Assembly (NCBI RefSeq): GCF_024054195.1
Contig: NZ_JAMXLB010000001.1
Span: 2,185,085 to 2,249,084, forward strand
DNA from: Flavobacterium sp. NRK F7
GTDB taxonomy: Bacteria > Bacteroidota > Bacteroidia > Flavobacteriales > Flavobacteriaceae
Direction of reading: 5' to 3'
Length of the DNA stretch: 64,000 nt
Position numbers and translations under genes: made by a program. The notes beneath the pieces are model-generated. The model was not told where the DNA came from and searched no databases. It was given only the letters and a program-made list of their open reading frames with translations. Shown in pieces: positions 34,162 through 42,470 of the stretch; position 1 is the first letter of the stretch, and each line of letters opens with the position of its first letter.

Positions 34162-34728
34162 TTAGAAACTCAAAGTTACATTCAATTCAAAGTCATCATA
34201 AATGGTTTTGTCACCTAAATTATCAAAAAAGGAACCAGAACCATATTTAATGTCATATTTTGTTCTATCTACAATTAATTTAGCTGTCGCAGTATCTTTA
34301 TTAACAGTTATATCAAAAACGATAGGATTTGTTTTTCCTTTGATTTCTAAATCAGCAGTTACGGTGTATACATTGTTACCTTTATCAGCAATTGTTTTGA
34401 AAACTAATGTTGATGTAGGGTGACTTTCAACTCCAAAGAAATCTTCAGATTTTAAATGTCCGTCTAATTTACCTTTCATTCCGCCTTCTAAATCGGTTGT
34501 ATTGATAGAAGTCATGTCTACAGTGAAGTTACCACCCGCTAATTTTTTTCCTTTGAATACTAAAGCACCGTCTTTTAAGTTAATGGTACCATTGTGTTGA
34601 CCAGTAACTTTTTTACCAATCCACTCAATCTTACTTTTCTCTACATTAACTTTTTTTGTAGTTTGTGCATTCACAGCAAATGAAACTAAAGTTAGGAATG
34701 CAACCGCAATTGTTTTAAAATTTTTCAT
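34162..34728 (-). CDS. YceI-family periplasmic lipid-binding protein
   Basis: A 188-residue protein with signal peptide MKNFKTIAVAFLTLVSFAVNAQ and the YceI lipocalin-like barrel: VNVEKSKIEWIGKKVTGQHNG, FTVDMTSINTTDLEGG and LDGHLKSEDFFGVESHPTSTLVF (HLKSxDFF motif). YceI proteins bind isoprenoids or polyprenyl quinones. It is the third gene of a MarR-nitroreductase-YceI set, which fits a quinone or electrophile stress response; that link is an inference. Confidence 0.93.
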   Translation of the reverse strand: MKNFKTIAVAFLTLVSFAVNAQTTKKVNVEKSKIEWIGKKVTGQHNGTINLKDGALVFKGKKLAGGNFTVDMTSINTTDLEGGMKGKLDGHLKSEDFFGVESHPTSTLVFKTIADKGNNVYTVTADLEIKGKTNPIVFDITVNKDTATAKLIVDRTKYDIKYGSGSFFDNLGDKTIYDDFELNVTLSF

Positions 34729-34752
34729 TGTTTTTTTAATTTGATTTAATAA

Positions 34753-35385
34753 TTATAGTGTAATAAATAATTCTTCGTTTGGTTTACGCACTTTTGCATA
34801 ATGTTGTGTAGCATCTTCTTCATGTCGATAGCCTAAAGTAGCTACTAAAGAAGCGTTCAATCCTAATGCATTTAAGCCTAAAATTTCATTGTATTTTTCT
34901 GGTTCAAATCCTTCCATTGGAGTGACATCAATTTTTAATTCCGCTGCTGCATTAAGAAGATTACCAAGTGCTAAATAGGTTTGTTTTGAAGTCCAAATGG
35001 CTTTATTTTCAGCAGGTAAAGGGATTAATTTGGATTTCATGAAATCACTATAAGGTTTTAAATCTTCAATTTGTAATCCTCTAGTGTTAGCTATATTAGC
35101 CATGTAATTGTCGATTTCATTTTCAGTAACATCAACACTATTAGCAAATACTAATAGGTGAGAAGCATCTACAATTTGGGTTTGACCCCAAGAAGCTGGT
35201 TGTAATTTTGCTCTTAATTCAGGATTTTCAATAATTAAAACCTTATAAGGTTGTAATCCATAAGAAGAAGTGCTCAATTGAATGGCTTCTTTAAGTGTTT
35301 CTAGATCTTTAGTTGCGATTTTTTTGGTAGCATCAAATTTTTTTGTTGCATATCTCCATTTTTGATTTTCTATAAATGTACTCAT
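34753..35385 (-). CDS. NAD(P)H-dependent nitroreductase family oxidoreductase
   Basis: A 210-residue FMN flavoprotein of the NfsB/dihydropteridine reductase type. RYATKKFDATKKI at the N-terminus binds the FMN phosphate, STSSYGLQPYKVLII the ring region, and KQTYLALGNLLNAAAELKIDVTPMEGF is the dimer/FMN motif with GYRHEEDATQ near the end. Such enzymes reduce quinones and nitroaromatics. It lies one base after the MarR gene. Confidence 0.93.
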   Translation of the reverse strand: MSTFIENQKWRYATKKFDATKKIATKDLETLKEAIQLSTSSYGLQPYKVLIIENPELRAKLQPASWGQTQIVDASHLLVFANSVDVTENEIDNYMANIANTRGLQIEDLKPYSDFMKSKLIPLPAENKAIWTSKQTYLALGNLLNAAAELKIDVTPMEGFEPEKYNEILGLNALGLNASLVATLGYRHEEDATQHYAKVRKPNEELFITL

Positions 35386-35386
35386 A

Positions 35387-35842
35387 TTAATTTTCTCTTA
35401 TTTTCTCTAATAAATTATTTAATTGTTCTAGTTCGGGATTTGTGAGATTACTCGTTATTCCATTTTCATGATTTTCAATTAAAGGATCTAATTCCGCTAA
35501 GGTGTCTAATCCAGTTTGAGTAATCAATATTTCTATTTTTCTTCTGTTTTCTGGGCAAACATTTCGTTCTACCATTTTTTTCAATAGTAATTTATCAATT
35601 AATCGAGTAGTGTTACTGTTTTTGGTAACCATTCGATCTTGAATGTCTTGCATATTAATAGGTTTTCCTTTTTGTCCTCTTAGAATTCGTAATACATTAT
35701 ATTGTTCCCCAGAAATTTCAAAAGGCTTTAAAATTTCATTAAATTTATCACCTACATAATTTTTGGTAAAGGCTAAATTTAAGATTACTTTTTTTGCAAT
35801 ACTTAATGCAACTGTACTTTTTATTTCGTCTTCTATTCTCAT
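35387..35842 (-). CDS. MarR-family transcriptional regulator
   Basis: A 151-residue winged-helix repressor. The recognition region is NMQDIQDRMVTKNSNTTRLIDKLLLKKMVERN at about 63-94 and the wing is VCPENRRKIEILIT. The only Cys is Cys96, in the wing, a possible redox or electrophile sensor. Three TTTGTA-N2-TACAAA palindromes cover its own promoter and start, so autoregulation is expected, together with control of the nitroreductase and YceI genes. Confidence 0.92.
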   Translation of the reverse strand: MRIEDEIKSTVALSIAKKVILNLAFTKNYVGDKFNEILKPFEISGEQYNVLRILRGQKGKPINMQDIQDRMVTKNSNTTRLIDKLLLKKMVERNVCPENRRKIEILITQTGLDTLAELDPLIENHENGITSNLTNPELEQLNNLLEKIREN

Positions 35843-35901
35843 TTGTAATTACAAAATTTGTAGGTACAAATGTATGTGTTTTTATTATTTGTATATACAA
35901 A
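35842..35901 (-). promoter_or_regulatory. MarR operon promoter with three operators
   Basis: Three copies of TTTGTA-N2-TACAAA: 35842-35855 (centre AT), 35857-35870 (centre GG) and 35888-35901 (centre TA). The middle copy overlaps the -7 box TACATTTG (minus strand, 35874-35867), the distal copy overlaps the -33 TTTG (35901-35898), and the proximal copy touches the start codon. Offsets are 15 and 31 bases. Confidence 0.85.
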
Positions 35902-35964
35902 TGTGTGTTAAATTTTTATTAAATTTATAGTAGCCTCTCGTTTAATGATTACTTTTAACTTGTT

Positions 35965-36483
35965 ATGAAGAAATTAATGTATTTAGCATGTTGTTTTTGT
36001 AGTGTAATCTTATTTGGACAAACTCCAAAAGAGCCTATTACAATTTACAATCAGGATGAGATTCAGGTAGAATCGTACAATTATGAGGGATTAGAATCTT
36101 TTTTGAAAAAGAAAAACGATACCATTTATGTGATTAATTTTTGGGCAACTTGGTGTGCACCATGCATTAAAGAATTACCACATTTTGAGAATATTGGGAA
36201 ACAGTATGCAAAAGATAAAGTAAAAGTTATTTTAGTGAGTTTAGATTTTCCTAAAAAGGTGCTCTCTAATTTAATTCCTTACATTAAAAGAAAGCAATTA
36301 CAATCTGAAGTGATACATTTAGATGATCCTGATGCGAATTCATGGATTGAGAAAGTGAATGAGACATGGAGTGGTGCCATACCGGCAACGATTATCTATA
36401 AAAACGATTCCTATAGTTTTTATGAGCAATCCTTTACCTATGATGAACTTGAAAAAGAGGTTTTAATTAAAATAAATGAATAA
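35965..36483 (+). CDS. TlpA-like thiol-disulfide oxidoreductase
   Basis: A 172-residue secreted thioredoxin-fold protein with signal peptide (MKKLMYLACCFCSVILFGQ) and the motif INFWATWCAPCIKELPHFE near residue 57, giving a CAPC active site. It is the first gene of a three-gene redox cluster; its stop overlaps the next gene. It probably reduces periplasmic disulfides. A MarR operator array lies in the divergent upstream region, 64 bases away, so shared control is possible. Confidence 0.9.
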   Translation: MKKLMYLACCFCSVILFGQTPKEPITIYNQDEIQVESYNYEGLESFLKKKNDTIYVINFWATWCAPCIKELPHFENIGKQYAKDKVKVILVSLDFPKKVLSNLIPYIKRKQLQSEVIHLDDPDANSWIEKVNETWSGAIPATIIYKNDSYSFYEQSFTYDELEKEVLIKINE

Positions 36484-37099
36484 TATGAAAGTTTTTAAAA
36501 TTGTTTTTGGTGTTTTTTTATTTGTACTAATTAGTGCATTTACCCTTAGTGATAATGAAACTTCAGGATATGAAGTAGGTGATAAAGCAACAGATTTTAA
36601 GCTGAAAAACGTAGACGATAAAATGGTATCTTTAAGTGACTATAAAGATGTAAAAGGTTATATTGTAATTTTTACCTGCAATCATTGTCCGTATGCCGTA
36701 GCGTATGAAGATAGAATTATTGCGTTAGACAAAAAATATAAAAAATTAGGCTATCCAGTAATTGCGATTAATCCGAATAATCCTGCGGTTCAAGAGAAAG
36801 ATAGTTTTGAATTAATGAAGGTTAGGGCCAAAGAAAAAGGGTTTACTTTTCCGTATTTGTTTGATGAAGGACAAAAAATTTATCCTCAATATGGTGCAAC
36901 AAAAACACCTCATGTATATGTTTTACAAAAAACAAAAGAAGGAAATATTGTAAAATACATTGGTGCAATTGATGATAATCACGCTGATGAAGAAGCTGTT
37001 AAGGTTAAATATGTTGAAAATGCGGTTGATGCCTTATTAAAAAATAAAGAAGTTTCAGTAAAAGTTACCAAAGCTATTGGATGTTCTATAAAAGCATAG
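36476..37099 (+). CDS. Thioredoxin-family/AhpC-TSA-like protein
   Basis: A 207-residue secreted protein. The ATG at 36476 overlaps the previous gene by eight bases; an ATG at 36485, one base after that stop, would also fit (MKVFKIVFGVFLFVLISAF as signal peptide). The redoxin domain has EVGDKATDFKLKNVDDKMVSL and VIFTCNHCPYAVAYEDRI, with a CNHCP motif typical of the DUF899-like/redoxin group. It is predicted to act on periplasmic thiols. Confidence 0.9.
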   Translation: MNNMKVFKIVFGVFLFVLISAFTLSDNETSGYEVGDKATDFKLKNVDDKMVSLSDYKDVKGYIVIFTCNHCPYAVAYEDRIIALDKKYKKLGYPVIAINPNNPAVQEKDSFELMKVRAKEKGFTFPYLFDEGQKIYPQYGATKTPHVYVLQKTKEGNIVKYIGAIDDNHADEEAVKVKYVENAVDALLKNKEVSVKVTKAIGCSIKA

Positions 37100-37123
37100 T
37101 ATTTTTGGAGCAAATTATGATAT

Positions 37124-37435
37124 ATGAATTTAGAGCAACAACAATGGTGGAGTCAGTTTTTAACTGATGAAAAAGGAATCATTCTCGATGTTAGAACCGA
37201 AGAGGAGTATAACAGAGGAAAAATTGCAAATGCAATGAATATTGATATTTTCAAAGGTCAAGGTTTTATCTATGCTTTAGAAGAATTGGATAAAACTAAA
37301 AACTATTATGTGTATTGTGCAGCTGGATCGAGAAGCGCTAATGCTTGTAATATAATGAGAGAATTGGGTTTTGCTAATGCTTACAATTTAGTAGGCGGTA
37401 TAACAGAATGGGAAGGCCCAATAGATACAGAATAA
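37124..37435 (+). CDS. Rhodanese-like domain protein
   Basis: A 103-residue single rhodanese domain. ILDVRTEEEYNRGKIANAMNI is the N-terminal motif and YYVYCAAGSRSANACNIM contains the active loop CAAGSRS with the catalytic Cys near residue 67. It is cytoplasmic (no signal peptide) and follows two secreted thioredoxin-like proteins, so the cluster handles sulfur or thiol chemistry. The donor and acceptor are unknown. Confidence 0.92.
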   Translation: MNLEQQQWWSQFLTDEKGIILDVRTEEEYNRGKIANAMNIDIFKGQGFIYALEELDKTKNYYVYCAAGSRSANACNIMRELGFANAYNLVGGITEWEGPIDTE

Positions 37436-37454
37436 TTTCAATAGGACCTTAAAT

Positions 37455-37485
37455 AAAAAGAGTTATCTAGTAGATAACTCTTTTT
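37455..37485. terminator. Bidirectional terminator
   Basis: Fourteen-base stem AAAAAGAGTTATCT (37455-37468) / AGATAACTCTTTTT (37472-37485) between convergent genes. Confidence 0.9.
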
Positions 37486-37490
37486 ATTTT

Positions 37491-38609
37491 TTATAATTTT
37501 TTACTGTAGGTTCTTCTTCGCTTGGTTATTTTAGAATCGAAATGTTTCCAAAGATTGTGTACCGCATTATTTTCTTCTAATTCTGGAGTTCTCACACAGG
37601 TATGAATACCTTTAGCTTTGAAAATTTTATAATATTCTTCAAAAATAATCGCTGTAATTCCTTTGCTCTGATACTCTGGTGTAACTCCAATTAAATAAAA
37701 AACAGCCTCTTTAGAATGTTTTCTTGCTTGAAGTAAATGATAAAAACCAAAAGGGAATAGTTTTCCTTTGGCTTTTTTAAGAGCATCACTAAAACCAGGC
37801 ATAACAATAGCAAATGCCACCATTTTATCGTCTTTATCCAATATGAATTTTATATATTCCGGATTAATAAAACTGATATATTTTTTCTTGAAATATTCTT
37901 TTTGAATCTGATTTATAGCAACAAAGGATTGTAATTTAGCGTAGGTTTCATTAAACAAATCAAACATTTCATCCACATAAGGCATGATATCTTTCGTTTT
38001 TGTAAAATTGATGGCTCTTAAATGATATCTTTCTTGTATTAATTTACTGATTTTCATAAATGGAGCAGGATCAATATTGGTAAAGGAAAAACTACTTTCT
38101 ACATATTCCTTTTCTTTAACTAATCCTAATTGTTCAAAATGATCTTTGTAATAAGGCATACTATACCAAGTAACCATATTTCCCATTTCTTCAAAACCTT
38201 TCACTAAAACACCTACTTTATCTAAATTGGAAAAACCAATAGGTCCTTCTACCATCTCTAAGTGATGCTGTCTTCCTAATTCATATACTTTTTCTAGTAA
38301 AGCTTTGGTAACTTCAATATCGTCAATTACATCAAACCATCCGAAACGAACTTTACTCTTTTTTAAGATATTTACTTCATCCCAATTAATTATAGCCGCT
38401 ATTTTACCTGCAATTTTACCCTCTTTATACGCTACATAAAAATGGGCTTCTGCTGAATGGAAAGCTGGATTCTTTCTTTTATCAAAAGTCTCTAATTCTT
38501 CAGCTATAATAGGAGGTATCCAATTGGGATTGTCTTTAAATAGCTCAAAAGAAAATAGAACATATTCTTTTAACTCTTTTTTTGTACTTACTTTTTTTAC
38601 TGTAATCAT
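37491..38609 (-). CDS. GNAT-superfamily N-acetyltransferase
   Basis: A 372-residue protein with two acetyltransferase-like halves. AHFYVAYKEGKIAGKIAAI near residue 61 and FYLIGVTPEYQSKGITAIIFEEYYKIF near residue 305 (acetyl-CoA loop) are the recognisable motifs. This long form is widespread in Bacteroidota. Its substrate is unknown. The stop lies one base upstream of the start of no other gene, and it is preceded at one base by the outer membrane protein gene, so the two are probably cotranscribed. Confidence 0.83.
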   Translation of the reverse strand: MITVKKVSTKKELKEYVLFSFELFKDNPNWIPPIIAEELETFDKRKNPAFHSAEAHFYVAYKEGKIAGKIAAIINWDEVNILKKSKVRFGWFDVIDDIEVTKALLEKVYELGRQHHLEMVEGPIGFSNLDKVGVLVKGFEEMGNMVTWYSMPYYKDHFEQLGLVKEKEYVESSFSFTNIDPAPFMKISKLIQERYHLRAINFTKTKDIMPYVDEMFDLFNETYAKLQSFVAINQIQKEYFKKKYISFINPEYIKFILDKDDKMVAFAIVMPGFSDALKKAKGKLFPFGFYHLLQARKHSKEAVFYLIGVTPEYQSKGITAIIFEEYYKIFKAKGIHTCVRTPELEENNAVHNLWKHFDSKITKRRRTYSKKL

Positions 38610-38610
38610 T

Positions 38611-39579
38611 TTATTCTATTTCAACCTCGTCTTTACGTTTTTTCTTCTCTTTTTCTGCTTTTTTCTTCATTTTTTGATCCATTTTACTGCCTTTGTCTTT
38701 TTCAATTTTTACTTCCTCATAATTGGCATCAAACCTCCAAGAAAAACCAACACCAGCGTTAAATAAGGATGGGCTATCTTTAATATTCTTACCAATAGAA
38801 GCATCCACTTGCATTCGATTGTTAATTAAATAAGCGGCCCCTAATCGGAAAACTCCATCTGAATAATAATCCCCATTATAACCTTGATTTTCAATAAAAC
38901 CTGACCATTTTTCGTTAAAACCTCTTGTCAATGTAATCACATAGTTAATAGAAGCAAATTTGGAAGCAATTTTATCATACATAATGTTGGTTACAAAAAC
39001 CCAACGCGAACCAAAATGATTTTGAGCAATTAACATCACTTTTGGGCTAATCGTATTTTCATTTACATAAGAAGGTGCATAATTGAAAGGATTATCTGAA
39101 AAGTTAATGTTGACACCCGCATAAGCAGCTACAGCAGGGACAAATTGTCTCCAGTTGAATTTATGATTGGCTTTCCAACTATACAAATTCGGTTTTACTT
39201 CGTAATTTTTAAAAGGATCATAGATTAAATATTTTGCACCAACCAAGGTTTTCTTTAAAGCAGATCTGTTTTTACTTTCAAAAAGAGAGGTGTATTTGTC
39301 GTTTTGATATTGCAATTCAGCTACGAACTCTAATTCTTCAAAAAATAAGCCCCATCTAAAATCAAGTTCGGCAATAAAGCCATTGGCATCATATTTTAAA
39401 CCCGCATGATCCTCATTTTGGTAATTTAATCCTGTTTCTACTTGAATAATAGATTTTCCAACTGAAAATGCCATCATCGATTTTCCAGGGCGGTTGGAAT
39501 TAATCTCATCTGTAAATTGGGCATAATGAACTTGGTAAACAAAGAAAAAGAATACGAATAGTCCTTTAGTATATTTCAT
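38611..39579 (-). CDS. Predicted outer membrane beta-barrel protein (transporter family)
   Basis: A 322-residue protein with signal peptide MKYTKGLFVFFFFVYQVHYAQ, then FTDEINSNRPGKSMMAFSVGKSIIQVETGL and many amphipathic strands, as in the Phenol_MetA_deg-like transporter family. The extreme C-terminus is an unusual charged tail rich in Lys and Glu (from about residue 293), after the last barrel strand. A -7 box TATTTTTG is 18 bases upstream. Function unknown. Confidence 0.75.
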   Translation of the reverse strand: MKYTKGLFVFFFFVYQVHYAQFTDEINSNRPGKSMMAFSVGKSIIQVETGLNYQNEDHAGLKYDANGFIAELDFRWGLFFEELEFVAELQYQNDKYTSLFESKNRSALKKTLVGAKYLIYDPFKNYEVKPNLYSWKANHKFNWRQFVPAVAAYAGVNINFSDNPFNYAPSYVNENTISPKVMLIAQNHFGSRWVFVTNIMYDKIASKFASINYVITLTRGFNEKWSGFIENQGYNGDYYSDGVFRLGAAYLINNRMQVDASIGKNIKDSPSLFNAGVGFSWRFDANYEEVKIEKDKGSKMDQKMKKKAEKEKKKRKDEVEIE

Positions 39580-39596
39580 GGTGCTAATATTTAGGT

Positions 39597-39604
39597 CAAA
39601 AATA
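39597..39604 (-). promoter_or_regulatory. -7 promoter box for the barrel/GNAT pair
   Basis: Minus-strand TATTTTTG, 18 bases upstream of the start at 39579. Confidence 0.5.
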
Positions 39605-39659
39605 GTATTTTTATAATAATTTTAAGAAACATTACTATGCTTTTATCTACTAATAAGTG

Positions 39660-39667
39660 TAATTTTG
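39660..39667 (+). promoter_or_regulatory. -7 promoter box for the DUF4834 gene
   Basis: TAATTTTG, 19 bases before the ATG at 39687. Confidence 0.4.
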
Positions 39668-39686
39668 AATTTTAAATTAAATTAGA

Positions 39687-39965
39687 ATGGAAACAGCATC
39701 ATTCCCAGGTTTACTAAGAACGTTAGCTTTAATAATATTATTTTATTATTTATTTAAATTTTTGTTCCGCATTTTTGCACCTATATTGATGCGTACAGCA
39801 GTGAACAAATTGCAACAAAAAATGCAAGATCAAATGAATCAGCAATTTGGACAACAAGGTTCTTACTCGAATCAAAATACATCTTCTCAAAATACAGATA
39901 CGAAGCAAATGCCAAGAGAGAAAAAGAAAGTAGGTGAGTATGTCGATTTTGAAGAAATAGATTAA
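39687..39965 (+). CDS. DUF4834 family small membrane protein
   Basis: A 92-residue protein with one TM near the N-terminus (about 10-33), a Gln/Asn/Ser-rich linker and a conserved acidic end KKVGEYVDFEEID. This pattern matches DUF4834, which I recall as usually encoded beside the YfhO gene in Flavobacteriia. Function unknown. Confidence 0.85.
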   Translation: METASFPGLLRTLALIILFYYLFKFLFRIFAPILMRTAVNKLQQKMQDQMNQQFGQQGSYSNQNTSSQNTDTKQMPREKKKVGEYVDFEEID

Positions 39966-40061
39966 AAAAAAATTAAAGGCAATATTTGTTGCTAGAAAGG
40001 ATATTGTTGCAATATCCTTTTTTTATTTACCTTAGCGTTTTATTTAGATATAATTATACCA

Positions 40062-42470
40062 ATGAAAAAACTGCAACCTTTCATTCCTCATTTTTTAGCC
40101 ATAATTGGTTTTATTTTAGTCGCTGTAATCTATTTTTATCCCGTTTTAGAAGGTAAAAAAATATACCAATCCGATATCGTTCAATATACGGGTATGGCCA
40201 AAGAGCAAAATGATTTTAGAAAGGAAAATAATGAAGAACCTTACTGGACGAATAGTGCTTTTGGTGGTATGCCAACCTATCAGTTAGGGGCCAATTATCC
40301 TCATAATTATATTAAAAAACTAGATTCAGTTTTACGATTTTTACCTCGTCCAGCAGATTATTTATTCTTGTATTTTATTGGTTTTTATATTTTGCTATCC
40401 GTTTTAAAAATTGATCCTTTAAAAGCCTTTTTTGGTGCTTTAGCCTTTGGTTTTTCAACCTATTTGATTATTATCCTTGGTGTAGGACATAATGCCAAAG
40501 CACATGCCATTGCTTATATGCCACTGGTTTTAGCAGGTGTACTATTGGTATACCAAAAAAAATATATTGTTGGTGGTTTGCTAACACTATTTGCTGCAGC
40601 TTTGGAGATTCAAGCCAACCACTTTCAGATGACCTATTATTTATTGTTACTTCTTTTAGTGGTAAGTACTTTTTATGTATATCAATTCATAAAAGATAAA
40701 GCTTATAAAGAGTTAGGAAAAGTTCTTGGTGTTTTTGTTATCGCTGGAGTATTGGCTGTAGGTGCAAATGCAACTAATTTATTAGCTACTTCAGAATATG
40801 CAGCTTTTTCAACTCGAAATAAAAGTGAGCTTACATTTGATGAAAATGGAGCTCCTAAAGTGAATTCTAATGCTATGAGTTACGATTACATAACGGAATA
40901 TAGCTACGGAAAAGCGGAAAGTTTAAATTTATTAGCTCCAAGACTTTTTGGAGGATCCAATCATGAAGATTTGGGTGTAGATTCAGAAATGTACAGCTTT
41001 ATCACCCAACAAGGTGTTCCTCCACATGAAGCTGTAGAAATTGTACAACAAATGCCAACCTACTGGGGTGATCAGCCTATTGTTGCTGCACCTGCTTATA
41101 TTGGGATTGTGGTATTTTTCTTTTTTGTACTGGCCATCTTTGTTGTTGATAATAGAAAATTAAAATATGCCTTAATAACTGGAGCATTACTTTCTTTGTT
41201 TTTGTCTTGGGGTAAAAATTTCTCTTTTTTGACAGACTTTTTTATAGATTTTGTTCCAATGTATAATAAGTTTAGAGCCGTTTCTTCGATACAAGTCCTA
41301 TTAGAACTGTGTGTTCCGGTTTTGGCTATACTCGGTTTTTCTCGTTTTTTCAAAATTGAAGATAAAAATGAACAATGGAATGCTCTTTGGAAAAGCGGTG
41401 CCATTGTTTTTGGACTTTTAACTCTTTTATTTGTATTCAAAGGCACTTTTGATTTTGCTGGAGGTAATGATGGCTATTATGCTCAAAATTATGGTCCAGA
41501 ATTTATGAGTGCATTAAGAAAAGATAGAATGTCGTTATTCACAAAAGATATCTTACGTTCTATGGGCTTTGTATTAGTTGCATTTGCCATTCTATTTTTA
41601 CATAATAAAGGAAGCTTAAAAGAAATAAGAGCCGTTATTTTAATTGGATTATTGTTTTGTGTAGATTTAGTTCCTATTGATAAAAATTATGTAAACAAAG
41701 AAGACTTTGTTTTTGCTAGAGAGATGGATGAACCTTTTCAGCCTACTGAAGCAGATTTAAAGATCCTACAAGATACCACACATTTTAGAGTTTTTGAAGT
41801 AAACGGACAAATGAGTAGTGCTAGAAGTTCGTATTTTCATAAATCTATTGGTGGTTATCATGCAGCAAAACCAAGAAGAATGCAACAATTATTTGATTAC
41901 CAAATCGCTAAAAATAATGTTGGTGTTTTGAATATGCTGAATGTGAAATATATCATTCAAAATGGAGAAGACGGCAAACCAGTAGCTTTAATCAACCCAG
42001 CAGCAAATGGAAATGCATGGTTTGTAGAAAAAATAGATTTGGTTAATTCTGCAGATGAAGAAATGAAAGTATTGGATAGTTTAGATACTAAGAATGTAGT
42101 AGTAATGAATTCTTTGGAAAATAGTTTCAAAGGAAATATTGAAAAAGATTCAACAGCTTCAATCACATTGCGAACCTATCGTCCTAATTATTTAAAATAT
42201 ACCTCCAATAACTCAAAAAATGGTTTTGGAGTATTTTCTGAAATGTATTATGAAAACGGTTGGAAAGCTACTATTGATGGTAAAGAAACGGAAATATATA
42301 ATGTAGATTATGTCTTAAGAGGTTTGTCTATTCCTGCTGGTAAGCACACCATTGAATTTAAGTTTGAACCCCAAGTAGTGCAAACAGGAAGTAAAATAGC
42401 GTTAACAAGTGCTATCCTTATCTTTTTATTACTCTTAGGAGGCGTTTATTTTGAAACAAAGAAAAAATAA
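40062..42470 (+). CDS. YfhO family membrane protein (polyisoprenyl-linked glycosyltransferase type)
   Basis: An 802-residue protein with about 12 TM segments and large extracytoplasmic parts. The first loop has SDIVQYTGMAKEQNDFRKEN and an NSAFGGMPTYQLGANYPHN motif, as in GT-C-type YfhO proteins; the C-terminus is a beta domain (FSEMYYENGWKATIDGKETEI) then a final TM. YfhO glycosylates lipoteichoic acid in Bacillus; the Bacteroidota target is unknown. It overlaps the glycosyltransferase gene by 20 bases, so it likely acts with surface polysaccharide synthesis. Confidence 0.9.
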   Translation: MKKLQPFIPHFLAIIGFILVAVIYFYPVLEGKKIYQSDIVQYTGMAKEQNDFRKENNEEPYWTNSAFGGMPTYQLGANYPHNYIKKLDSVLRFLPRPADYLFLYFIGFYILLSVLKIDPLKAFFGALAFGFSTYLIIILGVGHNAKAHAIAYMPLVLAGVLLVYQKKYIVGGLLTLFAAALEIQANHFQMTYYLLLLLLVVSTFYVYQFIKDKAYKELGKVLGVFVIAGVLAVGANATNLLATSEYAAFSTRNKSELTFDENGAPKVNSNAMSYDYITEYSYGKAESLNLLAPRLFGGSNHEDLGVDSEMYSFITQQGVPPHEAVEIVQQMPTYWGDQPIVAAPAYIGIVVFFFFVLAIFVVDNRKLKYALITGALLSLFLSWGKNFSFLTDFFIDFVPMYNKFRAVSSIQVLLELCVPVLAILGFSRFFKIEDKNEQWNALWKSGAIVFGLLTLLFVFKGTFDFAGGNDGYYAQNYGPEFMSALRKDRMSLFTKDILRSMGFVLVAFAILFLHNKGSLKEIRAVILIGLLFCVDLVPIDKNYVNKEDFVFAREMDEPFQPTEADLKILQDTTHFRVFEVNGQMSSARSSYFHKSIGGYHAAKPRRMQQLFDYQIAKNNVGVLNMLNVKYIIQNGEDGKPVALINPAANGNAWFVEKIDLVNSADEEMKVLDSLDTKNVVVMNSLENSFKGNIEKDSTASITLRTYRPNYLKYTSNNSKNGFGVFSEMYYENGWKATIDGKETEIYNVDYVLRGLSIPAGKHTIEFKFEPQVVQTGSKIALTSAILIFLLLLGGVYFETKKK

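Noticed and set aside
37491..39579. GNAT/barrel genes as a defence island
   Set aside because: No nuclease, helicase or toxin genes nearby; genes are housekeeping or surface-related.
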